A DNA stretch of 64,000 nt. It comes from Channallabes apus (Eukaryota > Chordata > Actinopteri > Siluriformes > Clariidae). Each line of letters opens with the position of its first letter. The stretch's first letter is position 1. This document shows, piece by piece, positions 55,260-64,000 of the stretch. The DNA is taken from NCBI GenBank assembly GCA_030522415.1, contig CM060121.1:12039976-12103975 (forward strand), given 5' to 3'. The notes beneath the pieces are model-generated. The model had not been told where the DNA came from, did not search any database, and saw only the letters and a program-made list of their open reading frames with translations. Made by a program: the position numbers and the translations under genes.

Positions 55260-56385
55260 CAGGGATAAATCAACGCTTCCGTATTTGAGATGTGCCTAGC
55301 AACAGAAATCAAATATAGTCAGAAACCTATAAACGAATAAAATTAGTCTAAATGTGTGTTTAAGACAGTTAGTCTTTCCAAATCACCAGATCTGCTGAAT
55401 CAGAACTGAGACGTTACAGTACATAAAACTGCTTCTCTCATATATGTTGCATATCTCATATGCATGGCTGTGGTCAGTAAATAATCAGTGCTGACCAGTT
55501 ACAAAGTGAAAAGCATGATGAAAGCAACATTTCGCAAGAAAATGAAACACTTGTAAAGAAAACTTAATCGCTTTAAGCACACAAAAATTCTTGTTAGACC
55601 AGCTTGAAATCCTTAACATTTGTGCCACAAACAGTTAGTTAATCAAGCGTGGAAATATTGCTTTCCGCAGACACTTTCCATGCTCCGTGAAGAAGAGCGC
55701 TACAAGACCAACCCAGAGAAATTCAAAGGGTCTTTTCATCCCTGACAGAATGAATCAAACATGTGAAGAAAAATGTTAAGAAAGCTGCTGACATAAAATC
55801 AACTAGAAAAATATTTAGACATGCACGTTCAGGCCAAGCACACGAAGAATTGTAAATACTTATAAAGATCCTACACATATCTGTAACAGGAGGTGGCAGT
55901 ACGACAGATCAGCCAACACTTCACAAACTTGATGGATTCGTGTTGATTGGGCATGAAGACTCTGGGGCCTGTAAATGAGAGAAGTATCTCAGTGTTAAGT
56001 GTCTGTGAAAGGTTTTTAGCTCATTTGTTTTGTACAGTAGCAGTAAGACAAAACCAATGAACTAGTGTAATCCTGTGTAATCCTATAAGGACAACTCACT
56101 ACTCATCTTAGGGATTACATCAGAACAGATACTGTATCACCAAGTTGCCCTTAAAACATTTTAGCCATTATTTGTTTTGCCGCTTTTTTTATAAGTAAAC
56201 AGTGACATATCCTTTTTTTTTCAGTGCAACATTGGCAATATGATGAACTGAACTGTATTGTATTTTAACCAACTATATAAACATGACTGAGCAAAAAAGA
56301 AAAACATGGGTTACAAAGGCAAAGAAACCGCACAGATACACATGATCACGTGTTTTTATTCTTGTTTATGGTTGTTTCTATGGCC
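55260..56385. other. Non-coding, nothing recognised
   Basis: No ORF above 60 codons. TACWGTA heptamers lie at 55,415, 56,033 and 56,130. Confidence 0.5.
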
Positions 56386-56387
56386 TA

Positions 56388-56414
56388 AAATAATAATAAT
56401 AATAATAATAATAT
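56388..56414. repeat. Microsatellite (AAT)n
   Basis: About nine AAT units. Confidence 0.95.
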
Positions 56415-56611
56415 GCCTATTTTTAAAGGTTTTACATATCTGCAATGCCATTCTTATATTCCGGTAGTGGTAAAATTGACATGTTATAAGTAATGATAAC
56501 TTAATTCTACCTGACACATCTGAAAACCCAAACACACAGTTTGATGTATGAAGCCTCCCCATTAACAGACTAAAAGACACTGGCAAGCCATATTAGCACA
56601 TACTGTATATA

Positions 56612-56700
56612 CAGGTACATCCCAATAAATTAGAATATCATCGAAAAGCTGATTTATTTCTGTAACAGCTTTTTCGATGATATTCTAATTTATTTACCTG
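56612..56700. mobile_element. Minimal Tc1-type palindromic MITE, 89 bp
   Basis: It starts CAGGTA and ends TACCTG, flanked by TA (56,610-56,611 and 56,701-56,702). The arms share 'aataaattagaatatcatcgaaaagct' in inverted orientation around a short loop, and the text resembles termini of a fish Tc1 family. A TACTGTA heptamer lies three bases from the left TA (56,601-56,607). Confidence 0.88.
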
Positions 56701-56704
56701 TATA

Positions 56705-58340
56705 TATGTGCAATATATATTTTTGTTTGTTTGTTTGTTTTCATGATTGCCCTATGCTGTGTTCCTGGTTCGGCTCAGATCTGTGCAGCTTAGGTTTTAA
56801 AATGCTAGCTTTGCTCACAATATAGTAACGCTAGCGAGCACCACCTGGTGTCTTTATTAAGAGAAACTGTAACATTTGTAGTATCGTATTAATTTTATTC
56901 CACTCACCCACTGAGGCCATTTTGTTATTTTCTTCGTCTAAATTTAAGTTGATTCGTTGATGAAACACATTCCCCTGTGGTTTTAACAGTGTACCAGACA
57001 TGTTTCTAAAACAAGAAATAGCATGTGCCTAACTCAATCCTGGCCTTTTTTTGCCTTAAAAAAAGAATGGCAATGTGGACTACATGAAACCACTTGTGAC
57101 TCAAATACTACTGGTACGCGTTCTGCATGTGGTCCAAAAGAGAGTGGCTCATTTCCTGCTAGACTATATAAAATGCAGAGGTATGCCACAGTGTAATTCT
57201 AAGCCACAAGCTCTTGCTATGTGACTGACATTAAAAACTAAATTCCCAATACTGCAACTATTACCTAAACACTCCATTGCTGCATCAAAAAGACAGACTT
57301 AAGGAACTTCATATTCATTCAAGAAAATATATGACATGTCTAAAAGTAAATAATATAAAGGTTTATGAAACACAAAGTGGAGGGGGGAAAGCACTATGAA
57401 AATGGCACTAAATTGAAAACAGCACTTAAGCCTGAGAGATTATTAAAATGTTTTTCAAATGCAATTGTAGTCATCGTGTGTCCTTCATTCCAGACTTATT
57501 AACCTCGATATTAGATATTTCTGGCTCAACCTTAACCATATGTTGAGAGTGGAACATGAATTGCATGCTGTTTTTGCTTTCAGGCTGATCTTAAGTTTGT
57601 ATAAGCATATATTTTTTCATAATTTATTTATCATGTCAATATATTGTTCAATACTAAGTGAATGCTAAATGCTAAAGTTTCTATGTAATCTTCAAATCAG
57701 AATCTGCTATATTTAAATGAAATTTGTCTTGGACACATAATGAATTTAAAAACAGAAGTTCATTTTATTATTACAAATGGAGTTGTTTATAGTTTCAATG
57801 GCCCATAAAGGTAAATCAACATGTTTTTGAGAGGCCAATTATAAGTTATGTCTGTGCTTTTGGCAAAGCAAAAGGTCTCAAATGAGTTATTGCGCTCTAC
57901 AACAGATGATGCATGTCTCTGTGATGATGCAACTGCCTCTGGATCTCAGCAAAGATTAAAAAGATAAACATTTTAGAAAATCAACTTTAATTTAGTCACA
58001 CTATATATATAGTGTGGTGTAGGATAATATAAAGTATACAAAAACAAAAGAAAGTTTGTAAAAAAAAAAAAATTGCCTTGTTACACGGGTAAAGTTACCT
58101 TCATGTTTATAGGAGAATGTTACTTTATTATTGATAACCTAACTCACGTCTACAGTATGTCCAAGGGGTGCCATGCACATGCACTGCACAAAATGTGCCA
58201 TGTGATTATGTTTAGCTGACATGTGTTTGTATCCAAAGTCAGGAAAATATTCTGAATGTGCATTCTAACCTCACACTATCATTCCCCATGTACACAATGC
58301 TAACAGAGAGACGACCATCAGAATGCTTCAACTTGGTGAA
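56705..58340. other. Non-coding, nothing recognised
   Basis: Simple (TTTG)n at about 56,722-56,740. No gene is supported. Confidence 0.5.
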
Positions 58341-58344
58341 ACAA

Positions 58345-59072
58345 GCTCAAATCAGAAAAAGTTGGGACAGTATGGAAAACGCAAATAAAAAAAGAAAGTA
58401 GTGATTTCTAAATTTACTTTAACTTGTATTTCATTGCAGACAATATGAACACAAAATATTTCATGTTTTGTCCGGTCAACTTCGTTTCATTTGTAAATAT
58501 ACATCCTTCCCTGTCATTCGCCAGTTTGCCAAGAAATATGTAACAAAATTATTGAAATGTTTAAAAACAATGTTCCTCAAAGAAAGATAGGAAGATATTT
58601 GAATATTTCACCTCCAACAGTGCATAACATTTTTTGCACTGTGCAGTGCAAACATTTTTTTTGATTGTGTAAAGCTGCTTTGCGACAATGACAATTGTTA
58701 AAAAGCGCTATACAAATAAAATGTAATTGAATAACATAATTAAAAGATTCAAGGAATCTGGAGCAATTGTGCAGTGAATAAAGGACAAAGGCGCAAACGT
58801 GCTCCGGACCAAAGAAGAAAAAGATCATACAGACTGTTACCAGCAACAAGTCCAAAAGTCAGGGTCTGTCATGGTATGGGGTTGTGTCAGTGCCTTTGGC
58901 AAAGGTAACTTGCACTTCTGTGATGGCACTATGCTGATACACACATTAATGCTGAAAAGTACATAGAGATTTTGGAGCACAATATGTTGCCTTCAAGAAG
59001 ACATCTTTTCCAGGGATGCATGTATATTTGCAATGTATATTTCAACAAGACAATGCAAAACCACATTCTGTC
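58345..59072 (+). mobile_element. Decayed Tc1/mariner-type element, 3'-truncated
   Basis: The 5' text 'gaaaaagttgggacagtatgg' with 'tcatttgtaaatatacatcc' is a known style of fish Tc1/mariner end. Transposase pieces follow from 58,560 on. From 58,850 the reading shows SMVWGCVSAFGKGNLHFCDG and KYIEILEHNMLPSRRHLFQG, then the block with QQDNAKPH and the second catalytic Asp near 59,045. The element breaks off in a (CATA)n microsatellite, so its Glu region is absent. A LINE tail is nested at 58,660-58,735. Confidence 0.8.
58660..58738 (+). repeat. Retroposon 3' tail insertion
   Basis: 'gtgtaaagctgctttgcgacaatg ... aaagcgctatacaaataaaatgtaattgaa' has the same text, inverted, as 60,695-60,770. It sits inside the Tc1 relic. 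Confidence 0.8.
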
Positions 59073-59093
59073 ATACATACATACATACTGTAC

Positions 59094-59134
<41 letters not shown>

Positions 59135-59245
59135 TACACACATACATACATACATACATACATACATACATACATACATACATACATACATACACATACA
59201 TACACACACACACATACATACACACATACATACATACATACATAC
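59073..59245. repeat. Microsatellite (CATA)n/(CA)n
   Basis: Over 30 CATA units with CA interruptions. ORFs of up to 159 codons here are artefacts of the repeat. The run continues after the hAT-like element at 61,130-61,170. Confidence 0.97.
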
Positions 59246-59477
59246 CAGGGTTTGACATTGACAGCCGCCCACCCGCCAAATGCGGGTGAAATTCAGCTGT
59301 GGCGGGTAATAACTTTAGTCTCACTAGCCACTTTGGCGGGTAGTTTATTCTTTGGTATGACAATATATTTTTGTTGTAGTTTTCTCTCATCCGACATAAT
59401 AAACACATTGCAACGTAATATTACGCGCATAAAACACACATGAATGTAATGGTGACATTTAATACCTCTCTCTACAC

Positions 59478-60008
59478 TAGTGATGGGTCGTTCATGAACG
59501 ATTCGTTCTTTTTGAATGAATCTTTAACATGACTCAGATGAACGAGTCGTCTCAGAGAGTGATTCGTTCATTTTCTATTGGGCGCGCATGCGCAAAGCAT
59601 CACAAAATCTCTGTATGTTATATATAGGAAACAGTATTGAACGATTCTCAGCAATACGTTTTCAAGTCTCGAGTCGTTCATTCTTTTAACATGTGACTCC
59701 CATAGAAGCTATGCGGTGCAATTGATTCAAAAGAACGAACGACTCAGAGAAGATATAAGAGGTGAGCTGCACATTCTGTTAATTATAATATGTCCTTAGT
59801 TAAACTGTAATATTTTCATAACTGGAACTATAAAATTATATATAAATTTGTGTATGTAGACATATTGGGGGTATTTTTATTGAAAACGCAACATTTTAAT
59901 TTATTTCTGATCAAATGAACGAAATGACTCAAAAAAAAGATTAGTTCATTTTGATGAACGAGATTCAAAGAACCGAGTCACTAAAATGATTCGAACTTCC
60001 CATCACTA
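59478..60008. mobile_element. Nested TIR element with ACGA-rich words, 531 bp
   Basis: The ends TAGTGATGGG and CCCATCACTA are inverted. Inside, 'gaacgattcg', 'aacgagtcg' and 'gattcgttc' recur many times. The flanks (ctctacac / acacacac) are only partly alike, so the superfamily is open. Confidence 0.75.
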
Positions 60009-60522
60009 ACACACACACACTTTTACTTCCTGTTTAGTGTGTGTGTGTATCATTTCATTAAAGGGCTATTGCTTCTCAACAGGATAAGAATTTTTGCCCC
60101 TTTCGCATGAGTTATTTACTGATTATATAAAAAAAAGTAATCACTATTAAAAATTGATTTAGATTTCATGGTGAATGATAGAAAATTCATCAATTGATTG
60201 AATTACCTCACACTATAAAGAATCAACACAACAAGATAGACCAGAGTCCATTGTCCTAACTCAGAATCCTGATATAATAATACATAATGAATAATAATAC
60301 CTGATAATAGTACACAACACACTAAAATGATAAATGTTCTGAGTTGCTGTATTTTTAATATCAGAATGAGTTCAGTTGTACTGAATCTGTTATTTTTCAA
60401 TTTCATGTGTTAAGAGGCTTGAATTTAAGTTCAATAAGCAGAATATACTGTTCATGTTCGCATGTTTTTATATTGGGAGCTATCTTAACAGTACTGAATA
60501 CTTGACTACTACTATAGTGATC

Positions 60523-60690
60523 AGAGGTGTCAAGTAACGAAGTACAAATACTTCGTTACCTTACTTAAGTAGAAATTTGGGGTATCTATACTTTACTGGA
60601 GTTATTATTTTTCAGCCAACTTTTTACTTCTACTCCTTACATTTTTAAGCAATTATCTGTACTTTCTACTCCTTACATTTTTAAAATTTC
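60523..60690 (+). mobile_element. hAT (Tol2-like) terminal fragment
   Basis: 'cagaggtgtcaagtaacgaag', 'actttactggag', 'ctttttacttctactccttac' (given twice) resemble the end of Tol2-type hAT elements. There is no other end and no coding part. Confidence 0.65.
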
Positions 60691-60691
60691 A

Positions 60692-60915
60692 ATTCAATTC
60701 AATTTTATTTGTATAGCGCTTTTAACAATTGACATTGTCTCAAAACAGCTTTACACAATCAAAAGAATTATTTAAGTTTGTATGGAATGTGAATGTGTAT
60801 GAATCAAAATGTTCAGATATTCCCTGGCGAGCAAGCCCGAGGGCGACAGTGGCAAGGAAAAACTCCCTGAGACGGTAATAGGAAGAAACCTTGAGAGGAA
60901 CCAGACTCATATAAA
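60692..60915 (-). repeat. Retroposon 3' end, inverted
   Basis: An (ATTGAA)n tail in inverse, then 'gtatagcgcttttaacaattg' and 'ggcgacagtggcaaggaaaaactccctgag' and 'gaagaaaccttgagaggaacc', a widespread fish retroposon end. It shares its tail with 58,660-58,738. Confidence 0.85.
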
Positions 60916-60995
60916 AATAGCCTCGTTACTCAATTTTTATGATCAGAACGCGCAACACCCCCGGTCGCATGATAAGAACGCGCACAACGCACCAT

Positions 60996-61020
60996 CCCCC
61001 CCCCCCCCCCCCCCCCCCCC
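60996..61020. repeat. Poly-C run
   Basis: About 25 consecutive C. Assembly length may be unreliable. Confidence 0.95.
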
Positions 61021-61471
61021 GTTCGCATGATAACGCAAATGTGGCTAGTAAAAAGGCTGGATGGCGAGTGACTCCGGAAATCCACTAGCCACATTGACCA
61101 GTGAGCAAAAAAGTTAATGTCAAACCCTAATACATACTGTACATATGTACAAACATACATGCATACATACATGTGCTAATTTATTCTATGACCTATTCTA
61201 TGATTCTATTTCACTTCAAATTTATTGTAAATGTAGTGTAATAGTAACATGTACACACTCTTACTGGGGCAAGTTTTATTAACGTTGTTGTTTTATAGAC
61301 TTGACAGGAGATTTGACTGGACTGCAGTGGCTCCTGGAAAAGTGTGTATGAGTGGTGTTTGCCATGACGTGAATCATCAGTTTGTTGGTTTTGTGTTACT
61401 GAATGAGGATTTAAGTGGAAGTTGAGACTTGTGTGTATTCCCTTAATGTATTTCTCAACATGAGGCTGTGT

Positions 61472-61474
61472 CTG

Positions 61475-61534
<60 letters not shown>

Positions 61535-61569
61535 GTGTGTGTGTGCATATACTGTATGTGTGTGTGCAT

Positions 61570-61605
<36 letters not shown>
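61472..61605. repeat. Compound microsatellite (CT)n(TA)n(TG)n
   Basis: CT, TA and TG runs follow one another, with 'gcatatactgtatgtg' between the TG runs. Confidence 0.97.
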
Positions 61606-61606
<1 letters not shown>

Positions 61607-61609
61607 GTA

Positions 61610-63484
61610 CACATGCGTGTTTCTGACGCAGATTTTTATTTACTATTCTGTAATTTTGTTTAGCAATCCACTAAAGACGTATTATATTTTGATAGGTTTC
61701 CACAAGTTACACTGCTTGCCCCAGTGTTTGTAATCCAAAATGAGTTTATAGTCACAGAGAGTGAAGTTTTAGTAATCACACACAATTTGTGTAATCACAA
61801 ATAACTTAAATCCACATGTGCTCATTAAAAATCTTTCTGATATCACTGAAACACTGCTCTCCAACATTTAAAACTGCTCTTTTGAGCTATTAGTGAGCAG
61901 CACATTAAGAGAAATTATGTGTGGTTGGCCACACAGAATTAATTTGCTTCAGGGACAATTTCATTTACAAAAAGGCAAAGAAAGGCCAACATTCTGATAG
62001 CAAGTAATGAAAAACAGTGCAGCGGCTACATTAGAGAAGTAGAATTAGAGAGTCGGTTCAGTTCAACATTCTGAAGTATACAGTATAAGAGGTCTTATCT
62101 AGGACTGCAATTTTAACAGTGACTGATTAGATGCAGTAAATTTAATGTATCATGATGGTCGCAGAACACCATAATCAGCAGAATATAAAACTCTCTTATG
62201 TGGTTTTACAATTAGAATACAGCTTGATAATTTGAAACAATGACGTCATGGATAATATGCTTCATTTGGCTTTGTGACCAAACACAGATGAGAACTTAGT
62301 GTGTGTATATTAACAGATCTTTAAAAGCAGCCACGGTAGCTGTGTTAACCTTTTTTATAGCCTTGCTTGGTGATTTTGTTTTTGTCTGGTTTCTTCGGTT
62401 ATATGGTCCTCCAGGAATCAACTTATTAATATAACTCCTCTGGCCATAAGGCACAGTTAGAGCAGTATGAGCTTCTCGCCACCTTTTGTAGCTTCTACTG
62501 ATTCTCTTGTCTTGCCAGGGCTTACTGTAAAGACCAAAGAGGGATTTTAGACCATTGTGGGTAAATTGTGAGGAACAGTGTGAAAGCCCAGTTTTAGCAT
62601 GTGGTTTTAAAATACCTCCAGCACACCATGTTTTTGGAATCACTTCCAGCTGCTTCTCAGCCACTAATGGCACCTTGGGCCCACTCTGCTGTTTCAACGC
62701 AGGCCAACTCTCCTTGCAACCCCCCCAAGTCCCGCACCCCCTCACCTCCAAACCCCAACTTCTGTTACAAATCGGTCAGGTTTACAACTACTGTGTAACA
62801 AATGACTTTGACTTGCCTGTTAGGAACACAGGCCTGTATTGCTTGTGGGTAAAAGAAAACAACATAAAAGTATACAGAGGAGTTTTCTGTCAGCGGTGCT
62901 TGTTTCAAACCGAAACCACCCTTTTCAACGTTTTTCTAAGCCTTTTTGATTAACACAATTTGACTTTTTTTCCCCCTGTTTTGGTTTATAACTCAGGAAC
63001 CACTGAAGATTCACAATGTTTTTAAAGCAGAAGGACTTAATTGTTCCAATTTTTTTTAATTATGCTCAGGTAAATGTGCAAGGAGCACCTTTGCTAGATA
63101 GCTACAGTAGCACAGCAGGAATTTTTGGTTGTTAATTAATTGTGGAGATATTACTGTAAATTGTGAATTTTAGTACATTAAGACAACATTGGCATTAGGT
63201 TGATTTAAAAGTGATAATTACTTTGTTGAAATGCCATATTGACAACATAACAATTGGGAAAATGTAAACGAATGCCACTAATCACAAATTACAAGAGTTC
63301 TAAAGAGCAATAACATCAAATTAATAGTCTGAGCAGGACTCAAATTCCCTTAGTGCAAAAATAGGGCTGTGTGCTTACCGGTGAACCACTTAGGAACAGG
63401 ATGTTAATGTTTGTAAATGCACATACATACATACAGTAATGGCAGGCACCTCAAAAATATACAAAAATACAAGTCAACAATTTT

Positions 63485-63524
<40 letters not shown>

Positions 63525-63670
63525 CACATAGAGTTAGAGTTCCGTCTGGGAATGGAGTAGCTAGAACTATGTAAGAATTAACATCCCCTACTGTAGGTAA
63601 CTAACAAATAAATGTAGTAAGTTATTGAACTGCAACAGAAATTGGCTAGGTACCTAAACATTACTTTTCT
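61610..63670. other. Non-coding stretch; 151-codon ORF not supported
   Basis: A minus-strand ORF (62,296-62,751, 151 codons) overlaps a 132-codon plus-strand ORF. Neither shows a domain. An (AAT)n run lies at 63,486-63,523. Confidence 0.45.
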
Positions 63671-63674
63671 TATA

Positions 63675-63790
63675 CACTCTAAAAAATGCTGGGTTGTTTT
63701 TTCTACCCAAACGCTGGGTTGCCGCTGTTGGGTCATTTTTCTGGGTTATTTACAGAGAGTTGGGTAGTTTTTGTGTAACCCAGCTGCTGG
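63675..63790 (+). mobile_element. Possible CACTA-type transposon terminus
   Basis: It starts CACTCTAAAAAATGCTGGG and holds repeated subterminal words 'gctgggtt' and 'aaccca' in both orientations. The other end lies beyond the window. CACTA assignment rests only on the CACT start and this repeat style. Confidence 0.5.
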
Positions 63791-63794
63791 GTTG

Positions 63795-63935
63795 AAGTTT
63801 GCTCGGCCCCTCCCCCAAAGTTCACCGGTGGATTCAGCGGCTGTCACTCAGCTTCGTGTCTCTTGAGCTCCCACACCGCTGATGACGGTTCATCCTCCTC
63901 GGACATTTAAGGGGAAATGGCGTTAAATACAAGGT
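63795..63935 (+). promoter_or_regulatory. GC-rich promoter-like region with short ORF start
   Basis: 'cggcccctcccccaaag' (GC-box-like) is followed by a GC-rich leader, an ATG at about 63,917 (gaaATGGCGTTAAATACAAG) and a 'ggtctgt' that could be a splice donor. It lies directly after the CACTA-like terminus. Function is inference. Confidence 0.3.
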
Positions 63936-64000
63936 CTGTATTCACATGTTCACTCACCTAATTCACATATGACTGAAAAATTATTACTATATGTAACATT

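Larger units (their letters stand above)
59246..61129. mobile_element. hAT-like element inserted in a microsatellite, 1,884 bp
   Basis: The ends CAGGGTTTGACATTGAC and an inverted GTTAATGTCAAACCCTA are flanked by ATACATAC on both sides (59,238-59,245 and 61,130-61,137). The 8 bp and CAGGG-type ends fit hAT. The duplication lies in repetitive (CATA)n, which weakens that argument. Subterminal text 'gccactttggcgggtag'/'ctagccacattgaccag' is also inverted. No transposase is present. Two other elements are nested inside. Confidence 0.75.

Noticed and set aside
58929..59443. ORFs of 105-159 codons
   Set aside because: They are translations of the (CATA)n/(CA)n microsatellite and the flanking transposon relic.
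62296..62751. 151-codon minus-strand ORF as a gene
   Set aside because: No domain or signal recognised, the opposite strand is equally open, and there is no promoter or splice context.

Overview
The window is teleost nuclear DNA. It is AT-rich, has no bacterial-style operons, and is crowded with fish-type repeats: Tc1-like transposons, L2/Rex-type LINEs, Gypsy chromovirus-type elements, a DIRS-type element, tRNA-headed SINEs, hAT and PIF/Harbinger-type MITEs, and microsatellites. The density of Tc1-like DNA would suit an otophysan such as a catfish, but nothing in the window fixes the species. No host protein-coding gene could be supported. The non-repeat DNA reads as intron or intergenic sequence.

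Layout. 0-7 kb: old SINE and Tc1 relics, then a Tc1-like element (2,069-6,568) split by an unclassified 2.9-kb TA-flanked element (2,523-5,395). 7-10.5 kb: a broken L2-type LINE. 11.2-13.9 kb: a decayed Gypsy pol on the minus strand. 16.8-25.3 kb: a second LINE split by a 6.5-kb DIRS-like element (17,939-24,397, minus strand), itself split by a complete Tc1-like element (21,389-22,999) with a 337-codon transposase ORF. 25.7-26.4 kb: a PIF/Harbinger-like MITE. 30.2-31.5 kb: a Tc1 fragment and an 812-bp solo LTR with a 5-bp target duplication. 32-44.7 kb: mostly unannotatable sequence with SINEs and small palindromes. 44.8-48.6 kb: a Gypsy chromovirus with gag, protease, RT, RNase H, integrase and chromodomain all recognisable but frame-broken. 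50.7-51.6 kb: a Tc1 relic. 52.4-54.8 kb: a composite TIR-like region with a promoter-like core. 58.3-61.1 kb: a nest of Tc1 relic, microsatellite, hAT-like element and internal MITEs. 63.7 kb to the end: a possible CACTA-type terminus beside a promoter-like region.

Main observation. The heptamer TACAGTA/TACTGTA occurs about 87 times by hand count, nearly equally in both orientations, against roughly 13 expected from base composition. Wherever a repeat family gives a reading frame or a paralogous copy for comparison, the heptamer is a 5-bp insertion that turns a TA into TA-CAG-TA or TA-CTG-TA. Examples lie in the Tc1 copy at 5,891, the L2 LINE at 8,513, 8,743, 9,336 and 9,912, the two Gypsy elements at 12,272 and 47,743, and the DIRS tandem repeats at 19,715. 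This is the canonical excision footprint of Tc1/mariner elements whose ends begin CAG, as in the elements seen here (TA-CAGTGGTG...CACCACTG-TA and a minimal 89-bp palindrome at 56,612). The DNA therefore looks densely scarred by past cut-and-paste transposition, and those scars account for many of the frame breaks in the other transposons.
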